16,485 nt of DNA from the NCBI GenBank assembly GCA_051746745.1, contig JBNJFJ010000040.1, forward strand, positions 1 to 16,485. Reading direction: 5' to 3'. The DNA comes from Halolactibacillus sp051746745 (GTDB lineage: Bacteria > Bacillota > Bacilli > Bacillales > Amphibacillaceae). The translations under genes were made by a program, and so were the position numbers. Under the pieces are notes generated by a model. That model saw only the letters and a program-made list of their open reading frames with translations. It made no database searches and was not told where the DNA came from. Position 1 is the first letter of the stretch; the number at the start of each line of letters is the position of its first letter. This document shows positions 7,628-14,523 of this stretch, one piece after another.

Positions 7628-7656
7628 TTGATTATCACTGTAAACTATGCTAAGAT
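7628..7656 (+). promoter_or_regulatory. Promoter of the 6S RNA gene
   Basis: TTGATT (7628-7633), a 17-base spacer and TAAGAT (7651-7656). The predicted start near 7663 coincides with the beginning of the 6S closing stem, which supports both calls. A weak hairpin (AACCC 7610-7614, GGGTT 7625-7629) after aspS just touches the -35 box. Confidence 0.75.
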
Positions 7657-7662
7657 AATCTT

Positions 7663-7856
7663 ACAAGTTAATCCTGATGTGTTCGTTGAAAATCCAAATG
7701 TTTTGACCGAACATTTTAAAGTCGGGAGCCCAATGTTTTCTTGAGGATTACATGCCCCACTCGTTTGAGGACTTAAGAGTCAAGGGACAGGGCACCCACC
7801 TGCCTAGAGCGGGTTCAAAACTTTCTATTGAGACGGCACGATCGGGATTACCTTAA
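7663..7856 (+). ncRNA. ssrS: 6S RNA (sigma-A holoenzyme regulator)
   Basis: Small RNA that mimics an open promoter and sequesters RNA polymerase holoenzyme. The ends form a closing stem: AAG-T-TAATCC (7665-7674) with GGATTA-C-CTT (7845-7854), continuing with GTGT (7679-7682) to GCAC (7836-7839) and CGT (7684-7686) to ACG (7833-7835). A central bubble follows; its 5' side holds a hairpin, AAATGTT (7696-7702) with AACATTT (7710-7716). The upper stem includes GAGCCC (7726-7731) with GGGTTC (7811-7816), TGCCC (7753-7757) with GGGCA (7790-7794), and a tip hairpin GACT/AGTC (7770-7781). The 5' sequence CCTGATGTGTT and the length of about 190 bases match what I recall of B. subtilis 6S-1 (bsrA), which also lies just after aspS. 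Exact ends are inferred from folding. Confidence 0.92.
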
Positions 7857-7867
7857 ACATTAATCTT

Positions 7868-7897
7868 AAAAGCTCACCATTCTATGGTGGGCTTTTT
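7868..7897 (+). terminator. Intrinsic terminator of the 6S RNA gene
   Basis: AAAAGCTCACCAT (7868-7880) pairs with ATGGTGGGCTTTT (7884-7896) around a 3-base loop, with one T-G pair, and ends in five T. It lies 11 bases beyond the 6S closing stem. The 114 bases from here to the next start codon show no convincing promoter. Confidence 0.92.
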
Positions 7898-8011
7898 CTA
7901 TTCCCTTTATGCTTTGATGAGTACTAATTGTCAAATAATTGTCACAACTTCCTTTTACAGCAGTTTCATAATTTAACATTTTATGTTAGGGTAGCCGAAA
8001 GGAGTGTTAAG

Positions 8012-9331
8012 ATGGTTGAAAAACAACGTTTTCGTATCATAAGTGTGTTTATCTTGATAATATTATTAATTGTTATCACGATGACGATCACGCAAGATGA
8101 TAATGAAGATACTAAAAATGAAACGATTGAACAGTCAGAAATGAATGATGAAACAGGTCAAGCATCATCCGAAGAGGAAGATGACTCAACAGAAGAAAAT
8201 ACAAATCAGGAAGACAAAGACGCGACTTTTGAAAAACCATCGATTGCGTCTGTTGAAAGTCAATCAGATGCATTATTTGAAGTGACGTTTAAACATCAAG
8301 ACGAAACTTATCAACAATTATTTAAACGTATTTCACCGAATGAGATTCCGCTAAAATTGCTGGTGGCTGAAAACCAATCAGTAACAGATGAAAACATCAC
8401 TGTAAAAGACCAAGACATACTGCGTCTAGAAATAGGGGAATCACTCTTAATTGATTATTTTGATCCAGAAGCGACCGAAGAAGATGTTGAAACAGTCGTA
8501 ACAGAGGCCGTTGAGGCATTCGGCTTGTCAAGGGATGATTTAGAAAAGCAATCCAAAGAAACGCTACCGAAAATGAATTCAGCATTTTCAGGCGAAGACT
8601 TTTTGGAAGTTGGTTACGAAGTCAGTAAACAGTCTAACTATCGTGGCCATATTTACTATGGAAAACTACACGGACGCTACGTTCTCATTCGAGGGATTTA
8701 TCCTTTAGAAGAATTAAAGCAAGTAGTCGAATTAGATGTATTACTTGAACAGCTGTCACAAAACTTGCCGACCATGGTTTATGGTCGCAAGGAAGTAAAA
8801 GATGACGCAACTGGACGATTCGATCATGTCACAATGGCCGTACATGGGGGCGACCTAGAAGTGATAGAGCTAGATTATCAGCTATTTACTGAACCGCTGC
8901 TCGGTTTTTCTACGTATATTCCTGAAGGAATGGAAGTCACTGAGACAGAACAAGAGAATTTGAAACATTACACGTTCAATGACCCTAAGTTTCAAGATCA
9001 ATCCATAGAGCTCGGTATTTTTACGGGTCATCAATCACGAAAAGAAGCAACGGCTTATATTAATGACCGGTTCCAGTCTCAGTCAGATATGGGAGATACA
9101 GAGCCATATGAGGTGAAGACTCAAAATGAGTCAGGTGAGACAATTAAAGTTATCGATACGTTCACTAACTTGGCTGAACCCGATGTAGACAAGTCTACGA
9201 TCGAACTCTATCAGTACGGTGACCAGTTGTTTTATCTTAGTGCCACCGCAGAAATAGCTGAACCGTTATATACAGACTTAGGGATGCAACTGAACCAAAT
9301 GATGACGTTCTTTAAATTCATTGAGACTTAA
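8012..9331 (+). CDS. Membrane-anchored acidic extracytoplasmic protein, unknown family (paralogue A)
   Basis: I do not recognise this family. The protein has 439 residues from the ATG at 8012, chosen for AAAGGAGTG at 7998-8006; an upstream TTG at 7928 would put extra residues before the membrane segment. A short basic N-terminus leads to one hydrophobic helix (about 9-26) without a lipoprotein cysteine, so it should be an uncleaved anchor or a signal peptide. Next is a strongly acidic linker (about 29-72), then a folded region of about 365 residues with no cysteine, expected outside the cell. Landmarks are IDYF (147-150), YYGKLHGRYVLI (215-226), MVYGRKEVKDDATGRFDHVT (255-274), STYIPEGM (300-307) and AYINDRF (348-354). 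All recur in the next gene, so they are tandem paralogues. The IDYF part faintly recalls a GerMN fold; I would not rely on it. No catalytic motif is evident. Confidence 0.85.
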   Translation: MVEKQRFRIISVFILIILLIVITMTITQDDNEDTKNETIEQSEMNDETGQASSEEEDDSTEENTNQEDKDATFEKPSIASVESQSDALFEVTFKHQDETYQQLFKRISPNEIPLKLLVAENQSVTDENITVKDQDILRLEIGESLLIDYFDPEATEEDVETVVTEAVEAFGLSRDDLEKQSKETLPKMNSAFSGEDFLEVGYEVSKQSNYRGHIYYGKLHGRYVLIRGIYPLEELKQVVELDVLLEQLSQNLPTMVYGRKEVKDDATGRFDHVTMAVHGGDLEVIELDYQLFTEPLLGFSTYIPEGMEVTETEQENLKHYTFNDPKFQDQSIELGIFTGHQSRKEATAYINDRFQSQSDMGDTEPYEVKTQNESGETIKVIDTFTNLAEPDVDKSTIELYQYGDQLFYLSATAEIAEPLYTDLGMQLNQMMTFFKFIET

Positions 9332-9436
9332 AATCATCCATCTCGCACATAAACTTATATAAAAAGCATTTGAACAAAGTGATTAAGTAGCTAACAGGGG
9401 TTTTAAATTACACGGGAGAAATGGAGAGGATCAGCG

Positions 9437-10726
9437 ATGAAAGAGAAAAAGCGTCAGTGGTGGCTTGTCGTCATCACGAGTGTCATGATTATTGGTGTTG
9501 TGTTCACTTACTTCTTAAATAATGATAGAGCAGAAGACGTGACGGATGAACCAATGAGTGAGACAGAAGAAACAGATGAGACGACCGATGAAGAAAATGA
9601 CCAAGATGAATCAACAAATGGTGAAGAAGGTGTTGAATCAGTCATACGGCCATCAATTGAAGATGTTCAACCATTGTCAGACAGTCTCACAGCCGACCAA
9701 ACAGTAACCGTAAAGATAGACGGAAAAGAGGTAACGAACACGTATACGGCTTATGATTTTGAACGTATCCCGCTGGAGACCTACGTCCCAATAGATGCGA
9801 CAGTCAAAGAGGAAGCAATATCAGTACGTGATGTAGATATTGAACGTGCGATCATTGACGATCATTTATATGTTGATTATTTTGGTTCTGAAGCAAATGA
9901 AACAGATGTCGAAAAAGTTATGGAAGACACATTTAGTCAATATAACGTGACAACGGATGATTTAGAGGTAGTTGAGGCAGCGGATTATCCTAAAATGTTC
10001 CCTGAACGAGAACAGCTCGAGTTTTACGATACAGGTTATACGGTTTTTAAAGTGGAAGAGACGTATGGTGACATCTATTACGGTAAGTTGCATGGCCGTT
10101 ATGTTCTGATTCATAGTTATGGTTCGATTGATAATCAAGAAGTGAAGTTAACAGAAGCGGTCTTTCAATATTTCCTCTTACCAGATGTCCCAGCGATTGT
10201 CTATGGTAATGAGGAAGTGCGTGATGAAGAAACAGGACGATGGGACAATGTCACCTTAACTTATTATATGGATGCTGGTGTGGCGGAGGAGACGTTCCAA
10301 TTGTTTAAAGAGAATCAACTGAATATGACAAGTTACATCCCGGCAGACTTTTCACATGAAGAGACGAAAAAGGATTCGGTGACGGTCCATACCTTTACCG
10401 ATGAAGAACCATCGGGTCATGTTGCTTTAGGTGTCTTTGACCAGGGTATTACAGAATCTGAAGCGATCAGTTATATTAATGACTATCTAATAGCAGGTGA
10501 TAACACCTCCACACATACAAAGGATGAGGCCGTTCAATCATTTAGTTATATGAACGGTGCTGAGGATACTGCTTCGATTGATTTAATTAAGCATCAAGAT
10601 CGCTACTATTATCTTGAAACATACGGAGAACAGGCTGAATCGGCACACTTTAGATATGGCAGTGTCGCTGGTTTAATTACGGCATTTTTACGATATGAAG
10701 ATACGGAAGAGTTGCTGATAGAGTAA
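9437..10726 (+). CDS. Membrane-anchored acidic extracytoplasmic protein, unknown family (paralogue B)
   Basis: Tandem paralogue of the gene at 8012-9331; 429 residues, function unknown. The start has GGAGAGG at 9423-9429, 7 bases before the ATG. The layout matches: basic N-terminus, one hydrophobic helix (about 8-27) without a lipobox cysteine, an acidic linker rich in Asp, Glu and Thr (about 32-66), and a cysteine-free folded region. Shared landmarks are VDYF (146-149), YYGKLHGRYVLI (214-225, identical over 12 residues), IVYGNEEVRDEETGRWDNVT (254-273), TSYIPADF (298-305), and LGVF then SYINDYL (331-351). The linkers and the last 60 residues differ most. The 105-base gap between the genes has no terminator, so co-transcription is likely. 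A perfect hairpin ends the unit. Confidence 0.85.
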   Translation: MKEKKRQWWLVVITSVMIIGVVFTYFLNNDRAEDVTDEPMSETEETDETTDEENDQDESTNGEEGVESVIRPSIEDVQPLSDSLTADQTVTVKIDGKEVTNTYTAYDFERIPLETYVPIDATVKEEAISVRDVDIERAIIDDHLYVDYFGSEANETDVEKVMEDTFSQYNVTTDDLEVVEAADYPKMFPEREQLEFYDTGYTVFKVEETYGDIYYGKLHGRYVLIHSYGSIDNQEVKLTEAVFQYFLLPDVPAIVYGNEEVRDEETGRWDNVTLTYYMDAGVAEETFQLFKENQLNMTSYIPADFSHEETKKDSVTVHTFTDEEPSGHVALGVFDQGITESEAISYINDYLIAGDNTSTHTKDEAVQSFSYMNGAEDTASIDLIKHQDRYYYLETYGEQAESAHFRYGSVAGLITAFLRYEDTEELLIE

Positions 10727-10771
10727 CCGTTATGAATCAGTTGTTAATCGATGAGTGCAGGGTTATGAAGA

Positions 10772-10806
10772 AAAGACACGTCAACCTAAGTGGTTGACGT
10801 GTCTTT
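10772..10806. terminator. Bidirectional intrinsic terminator between paralogue B and the RsfA-like gene
   Basis: AAAGACACGTCAACC (10772-10786) and GGTTGACGTGTCTTT (10792-10806) are perfectly complementary over 15 bp with a TAAGT loop. The right arm overlaps the minus-strand stop codon (TAA, 10807-10805). On the minus strand the stem ends in TCTTTTCTTC. On the plus strand it ends TCTTTATTTTG. Confidence 0.9.
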
Positions 10807-11371
10807 ATTTTGCGATTGATTCCAAATTACCGTTCTTGTCCATTGTAAAAGTCTGTTGATCCGACGGATCAAGAACGACCATCTTTCTCGCACGTTCCAT
10901 AATAGAGATGAATGTGTGATAGTCTTCTTCAACCGACGTCAGTTTTGTTTCGAGTTGATGGACAGTTTGTTCTAACTTCTTGTTATCTAGCTTTAATTGC
11001 TCAATTTCTTTTGTTTGATCTCTGATAATTCCTTGTTGTTTATCTGTATAGTGCTCTAGACGTGCGAATAGGGTATGAATCTCTTTCGGTACAGCTTTTG
11101 TGCTTTTTGACTTGACACTTGTTTTATTTTGACGCCGTTTTTGTAAAGACAAATGTCTAAGGTTTTTTGCTTCTCTAATCTCTGCTTGATACCGGCCTCT
11201 TAGTTCTTTATTCCAGCGGAAACCGCAAGCGTCCGGGGTTCTGCGTAATTCATGTGCGACTAAATCAAATGCTTCTAACTGGGTCTGTCCTGACTCAATG
11301 TACTTAAGCACCGTGTCTTTTAACAATATGTCTTCTTCATGGCTCCATGCGTCTTGTCGTAACTTTGTCAT
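10805..11371 (-). CDS. RsfA-family transcriptional regulator (Myb/SANT-like)
   Basis: Probable DNA-binding regulator of the family containing B. subtilis RsfA and YlbO, known from sporulation (prespore) gene control; 188 residues. A Myb/SANT-like helical domain occupies about residues 5-58, with the family pattern DAWSHEEDILL near 7-17 and TPDACGFRWNKELR at 45-58. A basic region (about 60-92) follows, then a coiled coil (about 105-150, heptads around IEQLKLDNKKLEQTVHQLE), then a short C-terminal tail. The start has AAAGGAAT, 6 bases upstream. It runs in the same direction as rarA, 81 bases downstream of it, and converges on the paralogue pair. I could not fix a promoter in the 81-base gap. 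The family call is fairly secure; which paralogue it is, and its targets, are not shown. Confidence 0.85.
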   Translation of the reverse strand: MTKLRQDAWSHEEDILLKDTVLKYIESGQTQLEAFDLVAHELRRTPDACGFRWNKELRGRYQAEIREAKNLRHLSLQKRRQNKTSVKSKSTKAVPKEIHTLFARLEHYTDKQQGIIRDQTKEIEQLKLDNKKLEQTVHQLETKLTSVEEDYHTFISIMERARKMVVLDPSDQQTFTMDKNGNLESIAK

Positions 11372-11452
11372 AGGAACATTCCTTTCTTATATCCTTGTCG
11401 TTACTAGTGTATGTTGTAAGACTTGTAGATATAAGTAGTGTGTTCATGATCA

Positions 11453-12730
11453 CTAGTTTTTATTCAATGCTTTAATTTGTTCGTGCATTTGTTTTAAGGC
11501 GCGTTCAAATTTACCTGTTTCAACAGGTTGATAATACTGCTTATGCTTAATTTTATCCGGTAGGTATTGTTGTTTCACACGTGCATCAGGATAATCATGC
11601 GGGTATTTATAGCCGATACCGCGCCCCATATCTTTAGCGCCTTGATAGTGGCTATCTTTTAAATGATCCGGAACTTCTCCTGTATCCATTGACCTTATAT
11701 CTTTTAAGGCGTGATCAAGTGCTTTATATGCGGCATTAGATTTTGGTGATAGGGCAAGTTCTACCGTAATGGAGGCAAGTGGAATACGCGCTTCTGGAAA
11801 CCCGACCCGTTCCGCTGCTTCAATCGCATGAAGCGTTCGTGGTCCTGCTTGTGGATGTCCAAGGCCAATATCTTCATAAGCAATCACTGTTAAGCGCCGG
11901 GCGATACTATCTAAATCCCCGGCTTCAATTAAACGTGCTAAATAATGTAGGGCTGCGTCAACATCACTGCCGCGGATCGATTTTTGTAAGGCTGAGAGAA
12001 CATCGTAATGATGGTCACCATCCTTATCATGAGTAAAACTTTTTTTCTGCATACATTGTTCGGCGACATGTAAATCGATAACGATGATGTCTTCTGTGTT
12101 TTTGGCGGTAGAATAGGCCGCAAGCTCTAGCCCGTTTAAAGCGGCGCGCAAATCACCTCTTGAACTGTCCGCAAAATGCTGAAGGGCATCATCTGTCACT
12201 TGAAGCGACATCTCACCAAGGCCTTTTTCCTGATCATGAATGGCCCGGTTTAAGGCATCTAATACATCCGACTTTGTGAGAGCTTGTAGTTCAAATAAGT
12301 GCACGCGACTTCTAATCGCTGGATTGATCGCATGGTAAGGATTACTTGTCGTACAGCCAATTAATGTGATGAGATTACTTTCAACATGCGGCAGTAAATA
12401 ATCTTGCTTCGCTTTATCTAGTCGGTGGACCTCATCCATAATCACCACTAAGTTGCCGTGCATCTTGGCTTCTTCAATCGCAATCTCAATATCCTTCTTT
12501 TTATCAATCACCGCATTTAATACTTTATAACGTAATCCAAGCGTCGCCGAGAGTGCCATCGCCATCGATGTTTTACCAGTCCCAGGTGGGCCATATAAAA
12601 TCATTGAACTTAAGCGATTGGCATCAATCATCCGCCGGATCATGTTTCCTTCCCCGATCAAGTGTTGTTGCCCGATTATATCTGTGATGTGTTCAGGTCT
12701 TAAGCGATAAGCGAGTGGTTGTGTTGCCAT
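11453..12730 (-). CDS. rarA: Replication-associated recombination ATPase RarA (MgsA/YrvN)
   Basis: AAA+ ATPase related to clamp-loader subunits that acts at stalled replication forks; cytoplasmic; 425 residues, a normal length. It starts MATQPLAYRLRP and carries Walker A GPPGTGKT (47-54), Walker B VVIMDEVHR (95-103), sensor 1 TTSN (127-130) and the conserved NPAIRSRVHLF (136-146). The C-terminal half (about 180-420) is the lid and tetramerisation region typical of RarA, with AYEDIGLG and the P-D-HLKDSHY segment. The start has AAAGGGG 7 bases upstream. It is transcribed divergently from cymR, and the same neighbour pair (yrvN-cymR) occurs in B. subtilis, where by recollection both genes point the same way. 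I see no strong minus-strand promoter in the 193-base gap. Confidence 0.96.
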   Translation of the reverse strand: MATQPLAYRLRPEHITDIIGQQHLIGEGNMIRRMIDANRLSSMILYGPPGTGKTSMAMALSATLGLRYKVLNAVIDKKKDIEIAIEEAKMHGNLVVIMDEVHRLDKAKQDYLLPHVESNLITLIGCTTSNPYHAINPAIRSRVHLFELQALTKSDVLDALNRAIHDQEKGLGEMSLQVTDDALQHFADSSRGDLRAALNGLELAAYSTAKNTEDIIVIDLHVAEQCMQKKSFTHDKDGDHHYDVLSALQKSIRGSDVDAALHYLARLIEAGDLDSIARRLTVIAYEDIGLGHPQAGPRTLHAIEAAERVGFPEARIPLASITVELALSPKSNAAYKALDHALKDIRSMDTGEVPDHLKDSHYQGAKDMGRGIGYKYPHDYPDARVKQQYLPDKIKHKQYYQPVETGKFERALKQMHEQIKALNKN

Positions 12731-12776
12731 GTAAAAACCCCTTTAATACAAAATTGTGTGATTCATTTCGAATGAC

Positions 12777-12804
12777 TTGACGTCGTATGACGGTTTCATA
12801 TAAA
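12777..12804 (+). promoter_or_regulatory. Distal candidate promoter upstream of cymR
   Basis: TTGACG (12777-12782), a 16-base spacer and TATAAA (12799-12804). The predicted start is near 12811, within the palindrome at 12810-12821. It would give cymR a leader of about 110 bases. Confidence 0.55.
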
Positions 12805-12809
12805 ATATA

Positions 12810-12821
12810 CTACATTTGTAG
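12810..12821. promoter_or_regulatory. TACAnnTGTA palindrome at the distal cymR start site
   Basis: CTACA-TT-TGTAG is a perfect 12-base palindrome. Its core fits TACAnnTGTA, the operator half-sites known for BlaI/MecI/CopY-type repressors. It sits on the predicted start of the distal promoter. No such repressor is encoded in this window, so the link is only by motif. Confidence 0.4.
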
Positions 12822-12880
12822 GAATTAATATAGTGAACTGTTTAATGATTACGGAGACATAGCAAGCCGACGCGTCTTCA

Positions 12881-12889
12881 TGATATAAT
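12881..12889 (+). promoter_or_regulatory. Extended -10 promoter of the cymR operon
   Basis: TGATATAAT at 12881-12889 is a TG-n-TATAAT extended -10. No good -35 exists 17 bases upstream, which the TG extension can compensate. The start would be near 12896, 28 bases before the cymR ATG. Confidence 0.75.
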
Positions 12890-12923
12890 GGCAACAGAAA
12901 CAAACGACTAGGAGTGTTAATCG

Positions 12924-13343
12924 ATGAAGATCTCAACGAAAGGACGTTACGGCTTAACCGTGATGATTGTCCTGAGTAAACATTACGGAGAAGGCCCGGT
13001 GTCTTTAAAAAAGATTGCAGAAGAGCATGACTTAAGTGAGCATTATTTAGAACAATTAGTCCCACCATTACGCAATGCTGGGCTTGTAAAAAGTGTGAGA
13101 GGCGCTTATGGTGGTTATAAACTCGCGAAACCAGCCCATGAAATTACGGCGGGAGATGTGATTCGTATATTAGAAGGGCCGATTACCCCGGTTGAAGGCA
13201 TCGAAGATGAAAGTCCGGAAAAACAACACTTATGGATTCAGATCCGGGATGCGGTTAAAAACGTGTTAGATACAACAACATTAGATGATTTAGCTACTTA
13301 TAAAGAAACGGGAGAAAATGAACCGTATATGTTCTATATTTAA
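12924..13343 (+). CDS. cymR: Rrf2-family cysteine metabolism repressor CymR
   Basis: Master repressor of cysteine and sulfur acquisition genes. In B. subtilis it works as a complex with cysteine synthase CysK, which reports the O-acetylserine level. It has 139 residues, the usual length. The N-terminus MKISTKGRYGLTVMI is typical. The winged helix-turn-helix covers about 1-80, with SLKKIAEEHDLSEHYLEQL (27-45) and wing VRGAYGGYKL (58-67). The Rrf2 signature continues with TAGDVIRILEGP (75-86), and the end YMFYI matches B. subtilis CymR as I recall it. There is no cysteine at all, so it lacks the iron-sulfur ligands of IscR and the redox cysteine described in some staphylococcal CymR. TAGGAGTG at 12909-12916 is the ribosome binding site. 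It is the first gene of the unit that supplies sulfur for tRNA. Confidence 0.95.
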   Translation: MKISTKGRYGLTVMIVLSKHYGEGPVSLKKIAEEHDLSEHYLEQLVPPLRNAGLVKSVRGAYGGYKLAKPAHEITAGDVIRILEGPITPVEGIEDESPEKQHLWIQIRDAVKNVLDTTTLDDLATYKETGENEPYMFYI

Positions 13344-13344
13344 A

Positions 13345-13351
13345 AGAGAGG
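13345..13351 (+). promoter_or_regulatory. Ribosome binding site that decides the desulfurase start
   Basis: AGAGAGG abuts an ATG at 13352 with no spacing but lies 9 bases before the in-frame ATG at 13361, so the latter is the likely start. Confidence 0.75.
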
Positions 13352-13360
13352 ATGAAGAAA

Positions 13361-14509
13361 ATGGACGCTTTATATTTTGACCATGCGGCGACAACGCCGC
13401 TTCATCCCGTTGTCGCACAGGCGATGTCCACCGCTTTAACTGAAACCTACGGTAACCCGTCAAGTATTCACCAATTGGGGCGGCAGTCAAGAAAAGTGGT
13501 AGATGAAGCAAGAACAGTGATTGCCAAGTCACTCGGGGCAAATGATAAAGACATTATTTTCACAAGTGGTGGAACAGAAGCGGATAACTTAGCGATCATC
13601 GGTACGGCGTTAAAACATCAAGACAAAGGGAAACATATTATTACCTCGGCCATTGAACACCATGCGGTGTTAGATAGTTGTCACTACTTAGAAACGCTTG
13701 GATTTACTGTGACCTATTTACCAGTAGATGAAACCGGTGTTGTGGGGGTAGAGGCTGTAAAAGCGGCGCTGACAGACGAAACGATTCTTGTCTCTATTAT
13801 GATGGTGAATAATGAAGTCGGCACCATTCAGCCAATCCAAGCAATCGGTGAGTTATTACAAGACTATCAAGCCATATTTCATACCGATGCGGTCCAAGCA
13901 TATGGGATTATGCCCCTAAATGTTTTTGACTTACACGTTGATTTATTAACCGTGACCGCTCATAAAATCAATGGACCAAAAGGGATTGGCGCGCTCTATA
14001 AACGCCAAGAAGTTAAATTACAGCCGCTCTTTTTTGGAGGCGATCAGGAACGAAAACGTCGCCCAGGAACCGAGAACTTACCCGGTATCGCCGGGTTTAA
14101 ACAGGCGGTTGAACTGTTTTTAGGTGAAGAATTAAACCGTCAGGCGCGTTTCCAACAGTTAAAAGCACTATTTGAACAAGAGCTATCAACCATCGATCAC
14201 ATTGTCATCAATGGCGATGAGAAAAAGGTTAGTCCACTGATTTGTAATGTAAGTTTCTTAGGTACGCGAATTGAGCAAGTGTTAATGAATCTAGATTTAG
14301 ACGGGGTGTTTGTCTCATCGGGTAGCGCATGTACGGCGGGGGCGATGACGTCCTCACATGTGTTAAAGGCGATGTACGGAGAAGAAGATGAGCGTACGTT
14401 GAGTGCGATCCGATTTAGTTTTGGTCTTCATCATACAGAACAGGCGATGATTGAAGTTACAAAGCGAGTCAAACAGACAATTGAACGGTTAAGAAAGCTA
14501 GCGAATTAA
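13361..14509 (+). CDS. Cysteine desulfurase (NifS/IscS family, YrvO-like)
   Basis: PLP enzyme that converts cysteine to alanine and passes persulfide sulfur to partners. The start at 13361 gives 382 residues beginning MDALYFDHAATTP; an ATG three codons upstream is too close to the Shine-Dalgarno. Visible residues are the FDHAATTP nucleotide-type N-terminus (6-13), SGGTEADN (69-76), EHHAV (99-103), HTDAVQ (174-179), the PLP lysine K202 in TAHKINGPKG, and the catalytic C324 in SSGSACTAG on the flexible loop. The order cymR-desulfurase-mnmA is that of B. subtilis cymR-yrvO-mnmA, where YrvO is the dedicated sulfur donor to MnmA. I infer the same role here rather than iron-sulfur assembly. The gap to cymR is 17 bases and to mnmA 14 bases. 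Confidence 0.94.
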   Translation: MDALYFDHAATTPLHPVVAQAMSTALTETYGNPSSIHQLGRQSRKVVDEARTVIAKSLGANDKDIIFTSGGTEADNLAIIGTALKHQDKGKHIITSAIEHHAVLDSCHYLETLGFTVTYLPVDETGVVGVEAVKAALTDETILVSIMMVNNEVGTIQPIQAIGELLQDYQAIFHTDAVQAYGIMPLNVFDLHVDLLTVTAHKINGPKGIGALYKRQEVKLQPLFFGGDQERKRRPGTENLPGIAGFKQAVELFLGEELNRQARFQQLKALFEQELSTIDHIVINGDEKKVSPLICNVSFLGTRIEQVLMNLDLDGVFVSSGSACTAGAMTSSHVLKAMYGEEDERTLSAIRFSFGLHHTEQAMIEVTKRVKQTIERLRKLAN

Positions 14510-14523
14510 AGGAGCAGATAATT

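Noticed and set aside
7610..7629. Possible terminator hairpin after aspS (AACCC / GGGTT)
   Set aside because: The stem is short and imperfect and lacks a T tract. It may only weaken readthrough into the 6S gene.
7971..7994. Sigma-B-like promoter (ATTTAA, 12 bases, GGGTAG) before the first paralogue
   Set aside because: The transcript would begin within the Shine-Dalgarno, and the -35 element is poor.
7928..8011. Longer N-terminus for the first paralogue, starting at TTG 7928
   Set aside because: The extra residues precede a strong Shine-Dalgarno and ATG at 8012, and would place 28 residues before the signal-anchor helix.
11404..11457. Inverted repeat ACTAGTG / CACTAGT flanking the rarA-RsfA gap
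   Set aside because: Seven-base arms with a 40-base loop and no T tract are within chance expectation; no terminator or element boundary is supported.
12764..12775. Small inverted repeat TCATT-TCG-AATGA upstream of rarA
   Set aside because: Short arms and no clear promoter overlap; not enough to call an operator.
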